From Rivularia sp. T60_A2020_040 (GTDB lineage: Bacteria > Cyanobacteriota > Cyanobacteriia > Cyanobacteriales > Nostocaceae), in NCBI GenBank assembly GCA_015272215.1, contig JACYMD010000063.1, positions 98,945-162,944 on the forward strand: a stretch of DNA of 64,000 nt, given 5' to 3'. Of this stretch, positions 62,520 to 64,000 are shown in pieces; within the stretch, counting starts at the first letter, position 1; every line of letters begins with the position of its first letter. Below the pieces are notes generated by a model that saw nothing but the letters and a program-made list of their open reading frames with translations, made no database searches and was not told the origin of the DNA. Made by a program: the position numbers and the translations under genes.

Positions 62520-64000
62520 GCCGCGTTCCTCATGCTCCTTGCAGAATCAATTACTCCGGGTGGTGTCTTCCGTACTGAAAGCTGTTTTTTATGCAGCTTA
62601 AACGTTTACAATAAATCAAAGGGCGATCGCCCACTCTTCAACCGCCGGTCAGAATTTTTGGCATTGGTCGCAGTTTCCTGTTTCAACTAATGCCCCCAGT
62701 CATCACAATTAGACAGCAAGCGATTTATCCCTTTAGGGGAAAACTGCCTTGCGTAAATAAAGTCCTTTTGATTTGATGTGGGTCACTTCTGAGGTTGTGA
62801 AAAGTAAACACCATGATTAATGTCGTTACTTAAACTTTCGATTCCTATGAAATAAAAATCAACTTTCTGGTTATGAATCAACTAGTACATATAAAGTAAT
62901 ATGTCTTGAGTAAGATTTTCCAGAAAGACTGTTCCGATTGTAGCCTGTTTCACAGAAATTGTACTATGCCTGACTGTGGTGTTCATAAAGTAATAAAGTG
63001 ATTTATTGTCTGTTTTAGCAAAAACACATTAAAGACTGTAGGCTTATTGTGTAATTTTTTTCCAAACTTTTGAAATTACACCAATCCTTGATCAAGTCAA
63101 AAGCACTCATATACACCGGCTAAATATCTTTATCTATTTAGTTGAAGGTGTTACGCACAACCTAATTCACCTGCAATTACCTTCTATTTTATAATTCGGG
63201 TCGCATTTAAGTGGTTAGGATGATACGCAATTGGTGAGAATTTTCTCTTCACCGACAAATAATTTTGACAAAGATCAAATCAAGACAGATGTATCGAGCA
63301 GAAAAATATTCTTTTGCTAAGGGACGAAATATTTATTACAAATAATTTAGTACCTTGATCTCGAAACAGCTTTGGGCAAGACAAAATCTTACTTAACGAA
63401 AATTTTACCTTTCAACAGACATTTTTTCGCTGAAATTACAGATAAGCTGCAATCAGACTCTTTGTCACTTAGGAATCAGTTGATTAAACCAATTCATTTA
63501 TAAATACACCTTAGCGCACCATTGAAATTTCAGCCTTAAGAAACTTGACAAATTTTGATGGTTGATACATACATATTCTAATCAATTACAATTCAAGTTT
63601 GACATTCAAAAGTCTCGAAATTCAATAAATCAACACCCTTATTGCATCAAATAAATGCAAAATTTGTCACTCAGCAAATTCTAGTAAATTGCAGTATACT
63701 TTACGATTTGGTTTTGATCATTCCCTGATAACTATATTTTACTTCTACAGGAATTTTAACTCAGTAATATATACTCAAAATCTCGCGATTAGCCAGACAG
63801 TTAAAAAAACTATAAAGCCGCTGTGCTGGATATTCTGTTCATCCTTCACTTTATGTCTTCCGGAAGATTGACAAATTTAGTTTTTTCTATTCACCACATC
63901 AAATTTAACAAATAATGTTGTGTAATTGTAGCCACTAAGTTAATAACTGGAGTTTAGACTAAAGCTCGTGACCGCTACGCGGTCACGGCGCACAAAAAAT
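62520..64000. other. gene-free region upstream of sigA
   Basis: 1.48 kb with no credible gene on either strand; the only open frame over 60 codons (63689) is A/T-rich and resembles nothing. A HIP1 octamer in the palindrome GGGCGATCGCCC is at 62621-62632. A 9-bp hairpin (CGTGACCGC/GCGGTCACG, 63967-63987) near the right edge resembles a common cyanobacterial intergenic palindrome. The region may hold the sigA leader and several promoters, which I could not pick out. Confidence 0.5.
63967..63987. repeat. GC-rich palindrome
   Basis: CGTGACCGC and GCGGTCACG form a perfect 9-bp stem with a TAC loop in otherwise A/T-rich DNA. Same style as GC-rich dispersed palindromes of Nostocales; a related GCGCGTAGCGTGTCCGTAAG lies near 15935. 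Confidence 0.5.

Noticed and set aside
63689..63871. 60-codon open frame near the right edge
   Set aside because: A/T-rich, no ribosome-binding site, no recognisable pattern, and lies in a long non-coding region.
1..64000. tRNA, rRNA, tmRNA or prophage genes
   Set aside because: I looked through the intergenic gaps for T-arm-like GTTCRA motifs, phage structural genes and transposase fragments and found none that hold up; a covariance-model search would be decisive for RNAs.

Overview
The window is chromosomal DNA from a cyanobacterium, most likely a filamentous member of the Nostocales (inference). Evidence: A+T-rich DNA with many GCGATCGC (HIP1) octamers, heptanucleotide tandem arrays between genes, a high-light-inducible protein with a perfect HLR1 box, a split orange carotenoid protein (HCP plus CTDH), a Tab2-family photosystem translation factor, Ser/Thr kinases with WD40 repeats, and group-1 sigma factor SigA. 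I saw no tRNA, rRNA, CRISPR array, intact insertion sequence or prophage.

Layout. 1-5.6 kb: 5' part of lysS, a DUF433/DUF5615 toxin-antitoxin pair, a Clp-fold (SDH-type) protease, an M48 protease and a DinG-like helicase with eroded motifs. 6.2-12.1 kb: the transcription/translation cluster rimP-nusA-ylxR-infB on the minus strand, with a terminator-like stem-loop directly before rimP and an intrinsic terminator after infB. 12.3-21.9 kb: a voltage-sensor-like membrane protein, a peptidoglycan-binding secreted protein, a second Clp-fold protease, two Ser/Thr kinases, a haem-binding HAMP protein and a PhnD-like lipoprotein. 22-29.4 kb: two small unknown genes, a PrxQ peroxiredoxin and an RND efflux pump with its adaptor. 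30-43 kb: HD hydrolase, S-formylglutathione hydrolase, Tab2, MFS exporter, PPP phosphatase, second M48 protease, DUF4330, a RusA-like resolvase, a degenerate PD-(D/E)XK protein, a degenerate alpha/beta hydrolase, membrane protein, FtsE-like ATPase and a WecG/TagA glycosyltransferase. 44.7-48.9 kb: a signalling block (NarL regulator, REC-GAF-PP2C phosphatase, RsbW-like kinase, unknown protein). 48.9-50.2 kb: CTDH and HCP. 50.4-57.4 kb: queG-HAD pair, four-helix-bundle protein, MacB-type tripartite ABC exporter, TPR protein. 57.6-64 kb: response regulator, type IIA topoisomerase A subunit, Hlip, sigA and a gene-free 1.48 kb leader region.

How it fits together: most genes are ordinary cyanobacterial housekeeping or signalling genes in short transcription units. 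Modules that clearly work together are rimP-nusA-ylxR-infB (transcription/translation), HCP+CTDH (carotenoid-based photoprotection), PP2C+RsbW-like kinase (partner switching), adaptor+permease+ATPase (export) and RND pump+adaptor. Three proteins look like pseudoenzymes: the DinG-like helicase, the PD-(D/E)XK protein and the alpha/beta hydrolase. The repeat landscape is the most unusual part: heptamer arrays sit at or inside the stop codons of many genes, a palindromic AAGTCGGGTTT family lies between convergent genes, and several foldback or MITE-like elements are present. I did not find a clear-cut new multi-gene defence or metabolic system; the best leads are the repeat-derived gene ends, the heptamer-flanked four-helix-bundle gene, the pseudoenzymes and the regulatory sites of hlip and rimP.
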